This document shows positions 41,562-51,144 of a DNA stretch of 64,000 nucleotides, in pieces; position 1 is the first letter of the stretch, and every line of letters starts with the position of its first letter. Origin of the DNA: Chryseobacterium viscerum (GTDB lineage Bacteria; Bacteroidota; Bacteroidia; Flavobacteriales; Weeksellaceae); assembly GCF_025949665.1 (NCBI RefSeq), contig NZ_JAPDFT010000005.1:1-64000 (forward strand). The letters run 5' to 3'. The position numbers and the translations under genes are program-made. The notes beneath the pieces were generated by a model. It was not told the DNA's origin, did not search any database, and saw only the letters and a program-made list of their open reading frames with translations.

Positions 41562-42323
41562 TTAAACTTTATCTTTTATCCAGTTATACAGGATTTCATT
41601 GAATTCATCCGGTTTTTCCATCATGGCTGCATGGCCGCAATGATCTATCCAGAATAAATCCGAATTAGGAATAAACTTGTGCATGTCTTCTGCCACTTCC
41701 GGAGGAGTCACATTATCCTGTTTTCCCCAGATCAGACACGTAGGTGTTACAATCTTCGGAAGGTCGTTCAGCATATTGTGTTTGATGGCACTTCTTGCCA
41801 GCATTACTGTTTTTATTCCTTTCATTCTATCATTTACCACCCCGAAAACTTCATCTACAAGATCCTCTGTCGCAATCTTTGGATCATAGAAAACTTCTTC
41901 CGTTTTCTTTCTGATATAAGATCGGTCATTTTTCCTTGGAAAACTGTCCCCGAAAGTTCTTTCATATAATCCGGAACTTCCTGTAAGCACAAGATTTTTT
42001 ACCAAATCTGGTCTTGCTAAAGTCAAGATAAGTCCCACATGTCCTCCCATTGAGTTTCCCATAATGGTAACCGGGCCTGAAATATGACTTTCTATAAACT
42101 TGATAATATATTTTGCGATAGTGGTAAGATTCGTATTGAGTACCGGCAGATCATAGATCGGCAGCTGAGGGACATATACTTTGAAGCCTCTTTCCGAAAA
42201 AAAATCTACCATCTTATCGAAATTACTCAAACCACCCATTAACCCGTGCAACAGCACTAATGGATGTCCTTCTCCCGCTTCTACATAGGAATATTTCTTT
42301 TCTTTTTTTGTACTAAATATCAT
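41562..42323 (-). CDS. Alpha/beta hydrolase
   Basis: This 253-residue protein has the alpha/beta hydrolase fold motifs LVLLHGLMGGLSNFD (oxyanion region), IMGNSMGGHVGL (nucleophile elbow with the catalytic Ser), a late Asp region LIWGKQDNVTPPEVAED, and the catalytic His in DHCGHAAMMEKPDEF. There is no signal peptide. The substrate is unknown. The ATG at 42323 follows a perfect -7 box by about 22 bp and was preferred over an upstream TTG. Confidence 0.9.
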   Translation of the reverse strand: MIFSTKKEKKYSYVEAGEGHPLVLLHGLMGGLSNFDKMVDFFSERGFKVYVPQLPIYDLPVLNTNLTTIAKYIIKFIESHISGPVTIMGNSMGGHVGLILTLARPDLVKNLVLTGSSGLYERTFGDSFPRKNDRSYIRKKTEEVFYDPKIATEDLVDEVFGVVNDRMKGIKTVMLARSAIKHNMLNDLPKIVTPTCLIWGKQDNVTPPEVAEDMHKFIPNSDLFWIDHCGHAAMMEKPDEFNEILYNWIKDKV

Positions 42324-42345
42324 AAAACGCCTTAATAAAGCCTTG

Positions 42346-42353
42346 CAAAAATA
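42346..42353 (-). promoter_or_regulatory. -7 promoter box for the hydrolase gene
   Basis: TATTTTTG on the minus strand is an exact TAnnTTTG match 22 bp before the ATG. Confidence 0.55.
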
Positions 42354-42547
42354 CAAATTAAACCTCAAAAAAATTTTGATTATCCTAATTTAAGATAAAA
42401 ATAATATAATATTCTCCTTTTTAACTTTTTTTTTCAAACACGCTTTATTATGGCTTAAATAACACTTTTTGCAAGTGTCTTCATATCAGTATTTTACATT
42501 ATTAAGATTCAATCTTTAATAAAACTTATTAACATTGAGTCAAAAAG

Positions 42548-42589
42548 TGGGAAAAAGTGGGAAATTTTGGAAATTATTATATAAATTTG
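42548..42589 (+). promoter_or_regulatory. MraZ-box operator and -7 box of the dcw cluster
   Basis: TGGGA (42548), TGGGA (42558) and TGGAA (42568) repeat every 10 bp, the TGGGN-N5 spacing known for MraZ binding sites. They are followed by TAAATTTG (42582-42589), an exact -7 box. The mraZ ATG is only six bases beyond the box, so the transcript is probably leaderless. The arrangement predicts autoregulation of the dcw operon by MraZ. Confidence 0.75.
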
Positions 42590-42595
42590 TCCCAA

Positions 42596-43054
42596 ATGAA
42601 AAATTTCATTGGGACATATGAGTGTAAAATTGACGACAAAGGCCGCTTAAAAGTTCCTTCATCTTTAATTAAACAGATGGAAAACTTCGAAGACAAGGCA
42701 TTTGTAGTCAAGAGATCTGTGTTCCAGCCTTGCCTGGAAGTCTATCCTATGAATGCATGGGACAAACTGATGGGCAAAATTAATAAACTGAACAGATTCA
42801 TAAAAAAGAATGCTGATTTCATACGAATGTTTACGGCAGGAGTAAAGACAGTAGAATTGGATAATGCGGGAAGATTACAGATCTCCAAAGACCTGACGAT
42901 TTTTGCAAATCTTCAAAAAGATATTGTGATTACCAGCGCGGGAGAGCTCTTCGAAATTTGGGACAAAGACGCCTATGAAAAGGTAATTGCCACCAATGAA
43001 GCTGATTTTGCAAGCCTTGCCGAAGATGTGATGGGCTCTTTCGATGAAGAATAA
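42596..43054 (+). CDS. mraZ: Transcriptional regulator MraZ
   Basis: This 152-residue protein has two SpoVT/AbrB-like halves, IGTYECKIDDKGRLKVPSSLIKQM and AGVKTVELDNAGRLQISKDL. It binds DNA as a ring-shaped oligomer and represses the dcw operon in other bacteria. I use the ATG at 42596 (MKNFIGTYEC), which matches the family start. A GTG 39 bp upstream falls within the operator repeats and would place the -7 box inside the gene. It is the first gene of the dcw cluster. Confidence 0.95.
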   Translation: MKNFIGTYECKIDDKGRLKVPSSLIKQMENFEDKAFVVKRSVFQPCLEVYPMNAWDKLMGKINKLNRFIKKNADFIRMFTAGVKTVELDNAGRLQISKDLTIFANLQKDIVITSAGELFEIWDKDAYEKVIATNEADFASLAEDVMGSFDEE

Positions 43055-43101
43055 CTGTAGGTTATTAATTGATTATTATTAAATAAAAAACACAATTAAG
43101 C

Positions 43102-43995
43102 ATGTATCATAACCCCGTTTTGTTGAAGCAGAGTGTTGATGATTTGGTGACGAATCCTGACGGAATATATGTGGACTGCACCTTTGGAGGCGGAGGCCAC
43201 TCCAGGGAAATTTTGAGCAGACTTTCTGATAAAGGGAGATTGTTCAGTTTTGACCAGGATCTGGATGCACTTAAAAATACAATTGATGATCCTAGATTTA
43301 CATTAGTTAATCAGAATTTCAGATTCCTGGAAAACTCATTACTGATGTACGGAGTTCCTCAGGTAGATGGTGTTTTGGCCGACCTGGGTGTTTCTTCACA
43401 CCAGTTTGATGAAGCAGACAGAGGTTTCTCTACAAGAAGCAATGCTCCTTTGGATATGAGGATGAACGTAATGCAGAACCTTGATGCCAAAAGAGTAATC
43501 AATGAATATGAAGAAAGTGAACTTGCAGATCTTTTCTATCACTATGGAGAATTAAGAGAAGCAAGAAAGCTGGCGAGAGAAATTGTTCACCATAGAAAAA
43601 CAAAAAGCATAGATACCACGGAGGATTTGAAAAAGCTTTTCAGCTACATTCCGCCTCATAAGGTTAATAAATTTTATGCTCAGCTTTTCCAGGCGATAAG
43701 AATTGAAGTAAACCAGGAGCTTGAAGTATTAAAGGAAATGCTGGTACAGGCTTACAATGTTTTAAAACCGGAAGGAAGGTTGGTAGTTATTTCCTACCAC
43801 TCTCTGGAAGACCGTTTGGTAAAAAGATTCCTGAAAAACGGAATGTTCGAGGGAGAGCCGGCAAGAGATATCTACGGAAATTATAAAAAGGCATTCGAAT
43901 TGATAAAGAGTAAAGCAATCATTCCTGATGATCAGGAAATTGAAGAAAACTCAAGAGCAAGAAGTGCCAAAATGAGAACAGGAATAAAAGTATAA
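43102..43995 (+). CDS. rsmH: 16S rRNA (cytosine-1402-N4)-methyltransferase RsmH
   Basis: This 297-residue methyltransferase begins MYHNPVLLKQSVDDL. It carries the SAM-binding region VDCTFGGGGHSREIL, DLGVSSHQFDEADRGFSTRSNAPLDMRM, QLFQAIRIEVNQELE and VISYHSLEDRLVKRFLK, all RsmH/MraW signatures. It methylates C1402 of 16S rRNA. It follows mraZ as in most dcw clusters. Confidence 0.96.
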   Translation: MYHNPVLLKQSVDDLVTNPDGIYVDCTFGGGGHSREILSRLSDKGRLFSFDQDLDALKNTIDDPRFTLVNQNFRFLENSLLMYGVPQVDGVLADLGVSSHQFDEADRGFSTRSNAPLDMRMNVMQNLDAKRVINEYEESELADLFYHYGELREARKLAREIVHHRKTKSIDTTEDLKKLFSYIPPHKVNKFYAQLFQAIRIEVNQELEVLKEMLVQAYNVLKPEGRLVVISYHSLEDRLVKRFLKNGMFEGEPARDIYGNYKKAFELIKSKAIIPDDQEIEENSRARSAKMRTGIKV

Positions 43996-43998
43996 AAT

Positions 43999-44071
43999 GT
44001 GAATGAGTGAATCGTCAATAGTGAATCATTTAACAAAATAAAATTGACCATTGACATGAAGTAAATTCACT
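43999..44071. repeat. AT-rich spacer with imperfect inverted repeats
   Basis: GTGAAT...ATTCAC and GTCAAT...ATTGAC arms lie in the gap between rsmH and ftsL. It resembles the other dcw spacers in style but not in sequence. Confidence 0.35.
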
Positions 44072-44094
44072 GCGAAGCAAATTGATATAATAAA

Positions 44095-44460
44095 TTGGCA
44101 AAAAGAACAACAAATCGCCCCCAGAAAAGACTCACTTTTATAGATATTATAAAAGGAAACTTTCTGAACCGTGATGAGATCAAAATACATTACAAGTATT
44201 TTCTCTTGTTGTTTATACTGATGATGGCCATGATTTATACCAACCATCTCGTCAATAAAAAAATTAAAATTGTAAACGCCTTAAAAGAGGAAACAGAAGA
44301 ATACAAATCAAGAAACGCTTACGCCCAGAGTAAGCTGATCAAAGTAAAAATGGAATCAGAGCTGGGGAAAGAGGTTGCCCGGGATTCATTGATGACCCTG
44401 GAAAACCACCCTCACAAATTGCTAATAAAACTGGACAGTACAGATGCAAAAGCAAAATGA
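44095..44460 (+). CDS. ftsL: Cell division protein FtsL-like
   Basis: This 121-residue bitopic protein starts at TTG (AKRTTNRPQKR); no nearby ATG fits. It has one membrane segment (about residues 40-57) and a periplasmic leucine-zipper-like helix (KIKIVNALKEETEEYKSRNAYAQSKLIKVKMESELG). Position between rsmH and ftsI identifies it as the FtsL equivalent of the septal FtsQLB complex. It overlaps ftsI by 17 bases. Confidence 0.85.
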   Translation: MAKRTTNRPQKRLTFIDIIKGNFLNRDEIKIHYKYFLLLFILMMAMIYTNHLVNKKIKIVNALKEETEEYKSRNAYAQSKLIKVKMESELGKEVARDSLMTLENHPHKLLIKLDSTDAKAK

Positions 44461-46435
44461 ATACGACAATAAACGTAAGAAAACGTTACGATGGGGCTAC
44501 CTCTTTGCAGTGGTAGCTTTGTGCGTGTTTGTAATGTTCTTGGCAAGAATTGTTGTTCTTCAGAATACCAATGTTCAGGAAATTAAAGACGATTACATTA
44601 ATAAAAACTATCGTGAGGCCACTTTAAAGGCCGCCCGCGGTAATCTTTTTGCGTCGGACGGGTCTATTCTCGCAACCACAGTGATGCGATATGACATCTA
44701 TCTTGACTTCAAAACGATGAAAGATACAGTGTACTCCAATAACATAGGAGCACTAACGGATTCTCTGAGCAAAATGTTCGGAAAATCCAGAGGAGAGTTC
44801 AGACAGAAATTTGACGAGCAGAAGAAAAAGAAAAATCAGTACTATACTTTGGTAAAAGGACTGGATTTCGATCAATATGACAGAATCCGAAAGTTTCCGA
44901 TCTTCAAAAAAGGTAAAAATAAAGGGGGATTTATTGTTGATAGAAACTATAAAAGAGAATTAGCCACTTCAGAAATCGGAGCCGGAACCATCGGTATGGA
45001 TAACGGAGAGCTTAGATCAGGGCTGGAAGGTGCTTTCTCTAAATATTTAACAGGAACTGACGGAAAAAGACTGGAGCAAAGAATCAACTCTTCCCAGTGG
45101 AAACCTATTGACTTCTGGAAAGTGCAGGAACCGGTAGACGGAGAAGATGTATACACTACCTTAGACCTTAGGATTCAGGATATTGCGCACTCCGCACTTG
45201 AGAAGCAAATGATTAATTTCGAGGCCAAACACGGTACCGTAATCGTGATGGAAGTAGAAACCGGAAAAGTACGTGCTCTTGTCAATTTAAGAAGAACAGA
45301 TTCAGGAGATTACGAAGACTCTTACAACTATGCGCTGAAAGATAATATTGAGCCTGGATCCACCTTTAAAACCATTTCGCTTCTTGCCGCAATGGATGAT
45401 GGATTTATTGATGAAAATACGACAGTAAATGTAGGAAACGGAGTTTGGGTCTATGCAAAACAGAGAATCTCTGACGGCCACGGAGGTGGAACTTACGATA
45501 TCAGTGATGTATTGGCAAAGTCCAGTAACGTAGGAACTTCAAAACTAATCACAAAGTATTATGCAGAAAAGCCACAAATTTTCCTTGACCACCTGAAACG
45601 TTGGAAATTATTCGACAAAATGGATATCGAGCTTCCGGGTATCACAAAACCAAAGATCGTAACTCCACAAAATAAAAGATGGAATGCCGCAACGCTGGCT
45701 TCTATTTCTTACGGATACTCTTCCAATATCAACCTGCTGCAGTTGACAACCTTCTACAACGGAGTTGCCAATGGAGGAAAAATGCTTAAGCCTTTATTCA
45801 TTGACAAAATCATGAAAGACGGAAAGGTGATGTACAATGCCAAGCCTGAAGTAATGGTAAATAAAATGGCTTCTGAGAAAGCAATTAAAATGATGACCAG
45901 TGCCTTAACCAAAGCTGTAGAAAAAGGAACAGGACGAAGCATCTTTACACCCAACCTGAAAATGGCAGGAAAAACAGGAACCGCAAGATTTGAATACTGG
46001 CTGCCTGGCCCAATGAAGTACCGTGCATCGTTTGCGGGCTTCTATCCGGCAGATGCACCAAAATACACTTGCTATGTCATGATTAGTGAACCTAATACGG
46101 CAAAAGGATTTTATGGAGGTTCCGTATCAGCACCGGTGTTTAAAGAAATTGCAGGAAAAACATTCCTGAAAACACCTCAGAATATCGAAAAAGAAATGCT
46201 TGTAGACAAAAAGGTAAACCTTAGCAAAATGGTTGAACCTAATGTAAAAGTAGCAGTAAATGATAAACAAATGCCAAATGTGGTGGGATTAATCGGTAAA
46301 AACGTAATCCCGCAATTGGAAAACTTAGGATACCGTGTCGACTATAAAGGAGTGGGAAGAATTAAAGAACAGTTCCCTCTGGAAGGCACAACGATCAGTA
46401 AGAACCAGAGAATTTATTTGTCTCTGCAAAATTAA
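44444..46435 (+). CDS. ftsI: Penicillin-binding protein 2-type transpeptidase FtsI with PASTA domain
   Basis: This 663-residue protein has an N-terminal membrane anchor (about 18-36). A dimerisation domain and a transpeptidase domain follow, with EPGSTFKTIS (catalytic Ser near 306), SSN (near 362) and KTGTA (near 510). One C-terminal PASTA domain (about 603-663, MPNVVGLIGKNVIPQLENLGY) ends it. It cross-links septal peptidoglycan. A PASTA domain on FtsI is usual in Bacteroidota. It overlaps ftsL, consistent with translational coupling. Confidence 0.95.
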   Translation: MQKQNEYDNKRKKTLRWGYLFAVVALCVFVMFLARIVVLQNTNVQEIKDDYINKNYREATLKAARGNLFASDGSILATTVMRYDIYLDFKTMKDTVYSNNIGALTDSLSKMFGKSRGEFRQKFDEQKKKKNQYYTLVKGLDFDQYDRIRKFPIFKKGKNKGGFIVDRNYKRELATSEIGAGTIGMDNGELRSGLEGAFSKYLTGTDGKRLEQRINSSQWKPIDFWKVQEPVDGEDVYTTLDLRIQDIAHSALEKQMINFEAKHGTVIVMEVETGKVRALVNLRRTDSGDYEDSYNYALKDNIEPGSTFKTISLLAAMDDGFIDENTTVNVGNGVWVYAKQRISDGHGGGTYDISDVLAKSSNVGTSKLITKYYAEKPQIFLDHLKRWKLFDKMDIELPGITKPKIVTPQNKRWNAATLASISYGYSSNINLLQLTTFYNGVANGGKMLKPLFIDKIMKDGKVMYNAKPEVMVNKMASEKAIKMMTSALTKAVEKGTGRSIFTPNLKMAGKTGTARFEYWLPGPMKYRASFAGFYPADAPKYTCYVMISEPNTAKGFYGGSVSAPVFKEIAGKTFLKTPQNIEKEMLVDKKVNLSKMVEPNVKVAVNDKQMPNVVGLIGKNVIPQLENLGYRVDYKGVGRIKEQFPLEGTTISKNQRIYLSLQN

Positions 46436-46493
46436 GAACAAAGTTCCGCAAGGACCATTTAAAACAAAATAGGGCAAAGCCTTATTGATAAAG

Positions 46494-47954
46494 ATGATTA
46501 TAACAGAATTAGTAAACAGAATCCCAGTACTGCAAATTCACGGTGATAGCAACCGTGAGGTGACTGAATTGGTGATCGACAGCAGAAAGGTTACAGAAAA
46601 CTCTCTTTACATTGCCATGAGAGGAACAGTGGTGGATGGTCACTCATTCATTGCATCTGCCATTGAAAAAGGAGCCGCCGCAATCGTTTGCGAAGAATTT
46701 CCTGAAACATTGACTGAAAACGTAACCTATGTTCAGGTAAAAGATTCATCTAAAGCTTTAGGTCACCTTGCTTCTAATTTCTATGGAAACCCTTCTCAGA
46801 AATTAAAACTGATTGGAGTTACCGGAACTAATGGAAAAACATCTGTTTCTACCCTTCTTTTTGATGTTTTCAAAAATCTGGGCTATGAATCTGCATTGCT
46901 TTCCACTGTTGAAATCAGAATCGGTGAAGAGATTATTCCTGCTACCCACACCACTCCTGATGTGATTACCATCAACAGGATTTTAGCGGAAGCAGTAGAA
47001 AAAGGATGTGAATTTGCTTTCATGGAAGTAAGCTCACACGGAATCGCCCAAAACAGAATTGAAGGATTACACTTCAAAATAGCAGGTTTTACCAACCTTA
47101 CTCATGATCATTTAGATTATCATAAAACGTTTGAAGAATATTTAAAAACCAAAAAAAGATTCTTCGACCAATTAGAAGATACAGCTATTGCCATTACCAA
47201 TGTTGATGACAAAAATGGGAATGTTATGCTTCAGAATACTAAGGCTGCAAAGAAGTCTTATGCTTTGAAAACCATGGCAGACTATCATGGAAAATTATTG
47301 GAAGTAGATTTCAACGGGATGCTGTTGAATTTCAATGGAAAAGAATTCTGGACAACATTAACCGGAAAATTCAATGTATACAACTTGCTGCTTGTATTCG
47401 GAATTGCTGCTGAACTTGGTTTTGAGCAGGATGAAATTCTTCAGGCGGTCAGTAAACTAAAAAGAGTTTCCGGAAGATTTGAAACCTTCAAATCCGATGG
47501 CGGAATTTTCTTTATTGTAGATTATGCACACACTCCGGATGCATTGGAAAACATTCTAGACAGCATCAATGATATAAGAACCAAAAACGAAAGATTAATC
47601 ACTGTATTTGGGTGCGGAGGAGACAGAGACCACTCCAAAAGACCTGAAATGGGAAATATTGCCTCCAAAAAATCAACATTGGCAATCATCACTTCAGATA
47701 ATCCGCGAACAGAAGATCCTGCACAGATCATCAAAGAAATTGAAGCAGGTGTTGAACCTCAGAACTTCAGCAAGTACACTTCAATTCCGGATAGAAGAGA
47801 AGCCATAAAGATGGCCATAAAGTTTGCAGAACCTAAAGATATTGTTTTAGTTGCCGGAAAAGGGCACGAAAACTATCAGGAGATCAATGGTGTGAAACAT
47901 CATTTTGACGACAAAGAAGTAATTAATGAGCTCTGGAAATTAATGTCTAAATAG
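46494..47954 (+). CDS. murE: UDP-MurNAc-tripeptide synthetase MurE
   Basis: This 486-residue ATP-dependent ligase has LVIDSRKV, the ATP-loop GVTGTNGKTSVS (about residue 106), FMEVSSHG and the specificity motif DNPRTEDP. That motif indicates meso-diaminopimelate as the added amino acid. It acts in cytoplasmic peptidoglycan precursor synthesis. The ATG at 46494 was taken in place of a TTG nine bases earlier. murF, often next in other phyla, is absent here; a four-helix-bundle gene follows instead. Confidence 0.95.
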   Translation: MIITELVNRIPVLQIHGDSNREVTELVIDSRKVTENSLYIAMRGTVVDGHSFIASAIEKGAAAIVCEEFPETLTENVTYVQVKDSSKALGHLASNFYGNPSQKLKLIGVTGTNGKTSVSTLLFDVFKNLGYESALLSTVEIRIGEEIIPATHTTPDVITINRILAEAVEKGCEFAFMEVSSHGIAQNRIEGLHFKIAGFTNLTHDHLDYHKTFEEYLKTKKRFFDQLEDTAIAITNVDDKNGNVMLQNTKAAKKSYALKTMADYHGKLLEVDFNGMLLNFNGKEFWTTLTGKFNVYNLLLVFGIAAELGFEQDEILQAVSKLKRVSGRFETFKSDGGIFFIVDYAHTPDALENILDSINDIRTKNERLITVFGCGGDRDHSKRPEMGNIASKKSTLAIITSDNPRTEDPAQIIKEIEAGVEPQNFSKYTSIPDRREAIKMAIKFAEPKDIVLVAGKGHENYQEINGVKHHFDDKEVINELWKLMSK

Positions 47955-47992
47955 ATTAAAAGATTAAACTCATTTAACGATTTAAAAATTTG

Positions 47993-48373
47993 ATGATGAC
48001 GAAGAATTTTGAAGATTTCCCGGTATATATCAAAAGTTTAGATCTTATTCAAAAAGTTTATGAGTTTCTTCAAAATCCAAGCTTTGAAAAAGAATTTGAA
48101 TTTAACAACCAGATAAAAAGAGCGAGTTTTTCGATTAGTAATAATATTGCGGAAGGCTCAGAATATAATAACAATAGACAATTTATTAGATATTTAAAAA
48201 TTGCAAAAGGCAGCTGTGCTGAAGTCAAAAGCATGCTGATTGTAAGTAAAAGATTAAAATTAGGTGACGAGAATAAAGCTGAAGAAATCATCATCCTTTC
48301 AAGAGAAGTTTCTTCAAACATATCAAAATTCATTAAGTATTTAAGTGAAAATATTGAGAAGCCCAATCTTTAA
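47993..48373 (+). CDS. Four-helix-bundle protein (23S intervening-sequence protein family)
   Basis: This 126-residue protein (Met at 47993 or 47996) matches the four-helix-bundle / S23 family: FEDFPVYIKSLDLIQKVYEFL...NNQIKRASFSISNNIAEGSEY..NRQFIRYLKIAKGSCAEVKSML. Relatives are encoded inside intervening sequences of 23S rRNA genes and as scattered single genes; the function is not established. It sits between murE and mraY. ATTTAAAAATTT (47980-47991) and its reverse complement (48389-48400) flank it. It looks like an insertion into the dcw operon. Confidence 0.88.
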   Translation: MMTKNFEDFPVYIKSLDLIQKVYEFLQNPSFEKEFEFNNQIKRASFSISNNIAEGSEYNNNRQFIRYLKIAKGSCAEVKSMLIVSKRLKLGDENKAEEIIILSREVSSNISKFIKYLSENIEKPNL

Positions 48374-48417
48374 ATCTTTAAATAAATTAAATTTTTAAAT
48401 AATAAAAAAACAGAAAC

Positions 48418-49659
48418 ATGCTATACTATCTATACGAATATCTAACCAACCATGGAATCCACGTTCCGGGATTAGGATTGTTGAAATACATTTCCTTCCG
48501 TGCCGGAATGGCTGTACTATTCTCTCTGATTATTGCTCTTGTCTACGGAAAAAGAGTAATCAATTATCTGAGAACAAAACAAATGGGAGAATTGGTGCGT
48601 GATCTGGGATTGGATGGTCAGAAACAAAAAGAAGGAACTCCTACTATGGGAGGGCTTATTATCATTTTGGCAACCATTATTCCGGTATTGCTGTTTACCA
48701 GAATTACCAATGTGTATATTGTTCTGTTGCTGGTTTCAATGTTCTGGATGGGGGCCATTGGTTTCCTGGATGATTATTTAAAGAAAATCAAAAAAAACAA
48801 AGACGGTTTAAGTGGCAAATTTAAAATTGTAGGCCAGGTTGGTTTAGGACTGATTGTAGGAATCACAATGTATTTCCACCCGGACATCACCGTTAAAAGA
48901 AAATATGCAGATGCTAAAGTGGTGAACAGAAACAATGTAGAGCAAAACTTTATGCCTACTGAAAAAATTACCGTTTCCACCGTTCCTTTTGCCAAAAATA
49001 ATGAGTTCGATTATAGTGGAATTTTATTCTGGATGAATGATAAAGATGCCCATGAGTGGGCATGGATTGTCTTTATTCCTATTGTTATCTTCATTGTAAC
49101 AGCTGTTTCAAACGGCGCCAATATTACAGATGGAATTGACGGTCTGGCAGCAGGAACAAGTGCCATTATACTGTTATCGCTGGCTCTCTTTGCTTACCTT
49201 TCCGGGAACATCATCTTTGCAGACTATCTCAATATCATGTTCCTACCCAATATGGGTGAAACCACCATTTTTGCCGTAGCAATGGTAGGTGCGGTGATCG
49301 GATTCTTCTGGTACAATACCTATCCTGCACAGGTTTTCATGGGAGACACCGGAAGTTTGATGCTGGGAGGAGTAATTGCCGTTTTAGCCATTATTTTAAG
49401 AAAAGAATTGCTGATTCCTGTATTATGCGGAATCTTCTTAATTGAAAACCTGTCTGTAATGCTTCAGGTAGTTGTTTTCAAATACAGAAAAAGAAAATAC
49501 GGGTTGGAATATGCCCAAAATAATAGACTATTCAAAATGTCACCATTACACCACCATTATCAGAAAGAAGGGTTCCACGAAAGTAAAATCGTGAACAGAA
49601 TGATCATCATCGGGGTAATATTGGCAATTGTATGTCTGATCACATTAAAAATGAGATAA
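48418..49659 (+). CDS. mraY: Phospho-MurNAc-pentapeptide transferase MraY
   Basis: This 413-residue polytopic enzyme transfers phospho-MurNAc-pentapeptide to undecaprenyl phosphate, making lipid I. It has GTPTMGG, the Asp-rich FLDDYLKK, NGANITDGIDGLA and the HHH-type LHHHYQKEGFHESKIVNRM. A loop of about 50 residues (KRKYADAK...FDYSGILFWMN) follows the Asp-rich region, a lengthening typical of Bacteroidota MraY. Confidence 0.96.
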   Translation: MLYYLYEYLTNHGIHVPGLGLLKYISFRAGMAVLFSLIIALVYGKRVINYLRTKQMGELVRDLGLDGQKQKEGTPTMGGLIIILATIIPVLLFTRITNVYIVLLLVSMFWMGAIGFLDDYLKKIKKNKDGLSGKFKIVGQVGLGLIVGITMYFHPDITVKRKYADAKVVNRNNVEQNFMPTEKITVSTVPFAKNNEFDYSGILFWMNDKDAHEWAWIVFIPIVIFIVTAVSNGANITDGIDGLAAGTSAIILLSLALFAYLSGNIIFADYLNIMFLPNMGETTIFAVAMVGAVIGFFWYNTYPAQVFMGDTGSLMLGGVIAVLAIILRKELLIPVLCGIFLIENLSVMLQVVVFKYRKRKYGLEYAQNNRLFKMSPLHHHYQKEGFHESKIVNRMIIIGVILAIVCLITLKMR

Positions 49660-49660
49660 A

Positions 49661-49745
49661 TTGTAAAAAGTAAGAATGTATTAACGTATTAATGATTACC
49701 ACCAGGATACATGAATACAATATACATCAATACATAAATACAAAA
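49661..49745. repeat. dcw spacer repeat, copy 1 (mraY-murD)
   Basis: TTGTAAAAAGTA...TGTATTAACGTATTAATG followed by CATGAATACA...CATCAATACATAAATACA has the same building blocks and order as four other dcw spacers. It begins within two bases of the mraY stop. Confidence 0.6.
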
Positions 49746-49750
49746 ATTAT

Positions 49751-51076
49751 ATGAAAATAGTTGTTTTAGGAGGTGGAGAAAGCGGATGCGGAGCTGCTTA
49801 TTTGGCTAAAAAGAAAGGTCTGGAAGTATTTCTTTCAGATAAAGGAGCCATTAAGGATAACTATAAGCAGTTTCTTACCGAAAATGAAATTGAATTTGAA
49901 GAAGGAAACCACGATGAAGAAAGGATTTTAAATGCTGACTGGATCGTAAAAAGCCCGGGAATTCCGAAAAAGGCAGACATCATCAATAAAATTCATGAAA
50001 AAGGAATCAGACTTTCCTCTGAAATTGAATTTGCTTCTGAATTTACAGATGCAAAAATCATTGCCATTACCGGAAGCAACGGAAAAACAACCACTACTTC
50101 CCTGATCTATTATATCCTGAAAAATGACGGATTGAATGTAGGTTTGGGAGGAAATATCGGATACAGCTTTGCCAAGCAGGTTGCAGATGAAAACCATGAA
50201 TATTATGTACTGGAAGTAAGCTCTTTCCAACTGGATGATATTCAGAATTTCAGACCTTATATCTCTTTATTGTTGAATCTGTCTCAGGATCACCTAGATC
50301 AGTACAACTACAACTATGAAGAATATGCTTTAGCAAAATTCCGAATCACTGAAAATCAGGAGAATGACAACTTCTTCATCTACAACAAAGATGATGAGAT
50401 GAGTAAAAATCTTCTTGAAAAACTTGAAATAAAGGCTAAAATGATTCCTTTCTCAACCAAAGAGAAGTTACCTGAAGGAGGTTTCATCAATGACGATGAA
50501 ATTATGGTAAAAATGAAGGATGAATTCTCAATGAAAGTTGATGAATTGTCTCTATTGGGAAATCATAATGTAGCCAACAGTCTTGCAGCATCCATTGCCG
50601 GTAAAATATTAAAAATCAACAATGAAAGCATCAGACATTCATTGATGACATTCCAGGCCGTAGAGCACAGATTAGAGTTTGTTACTGAAATTGATAGCGT
50701 AAAATATATCAACGACAGTAAAGCAACCAATGTGAACGCTACTTACTATGCTTTGGAAAGTATGAAAACCCCAACCGTATGGATTGTGGGTGGATTAGAT
50801 AAAGGAAATGACTATACCGAAATTGAAGATTTAGTCAAAAGAAAAGTAAAGGCAATTGTTTGCCTTGGAGTAGACAACAAGAAGATCATAGACTTCTTTA
50901 AAGATAAAAAAGAAGTTATTTATGATACTTCAAGCATGGAAGAAGCGGTGAGAATTTCAAAATCACTGGCTAAAAAAGGCGATACGGTCTTATTATCTCC
51001 ATGCTGTGCAAGCTTTGACTTGTTCAAAAGCTATGAAGACAGAGGACGCCAGTTTAAAGAGCAGGTATTAAAGTAA
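49751..51076 (+). CDS. murD: UDP-MurNAc-L-Ala--D-Glu ligase MurD
   Basis: This 441-residue ATP-dependent ligase has the N-terminal GGGESGCGAA nucleotide-like fold, SPGIPK, the ATP loop ITGSNGKTTTTS (about residue 102), EVSSFQLD, VEHRLEFV and NDSKATNVNATYYAL. It adds D-glutamate in peptidoglycan precursor synthesis. Confidence 0.96.
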   Translation: MKIVVLGGGESGCGAAYLAKKKGLEVFLSDKGAIKDNYKQFLTENEIEFEEGNHDEERILNADWIVKSPGIPKKADIINKIHEKGIRLSSEIEFASEFTDAKIIAITGSNGKTTTTSLIYYILKNDGLNVGLGGNIGYSFAKQVADENHEYYVLEVSSFQLDDIQNFRPYISLLLNLSQDHLDQYNYNYEEYALAKFRITENQENDNFFIYNKDDEMSKNLLEKLEIKAKMIPFSTKEKLPEGGFINDDEIMVKMKDEFSMKVDELSLLGNHNVANSLAASIAGKILKINNESIRHSLMTFQAVEHRLEFVTEIDSVKYINDSKATNVNATYYALESMKTPTVWIVGGLDKGNDYTEIEDLVKRKVKAIVCLGVDNKKIIDFFKDKKEVIYDTSSMEEAVRISKSLAKKGDTVLLSPCCASFDLFKSYEDRGRQFKEQVLK

Positions 51077-51139
51077 ATGTAAAAAGTATTAATGATCATC
51101 AATTTCATCAATACATTTTACATCAGTACATGAATACAA
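51077..51139. repeat. dcw spacer repeat, copy 2 (murD-ftsW)
   Basis: ATGTAAAAAGTATTAATGAT and, inverted, ATCAATACATTTTACAT form an imperfect long hairpin. CATGAATACAAT follows and runs into the ftsW start. Confidence 0.6.
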
Positions 51140-51144
51140 TAATT

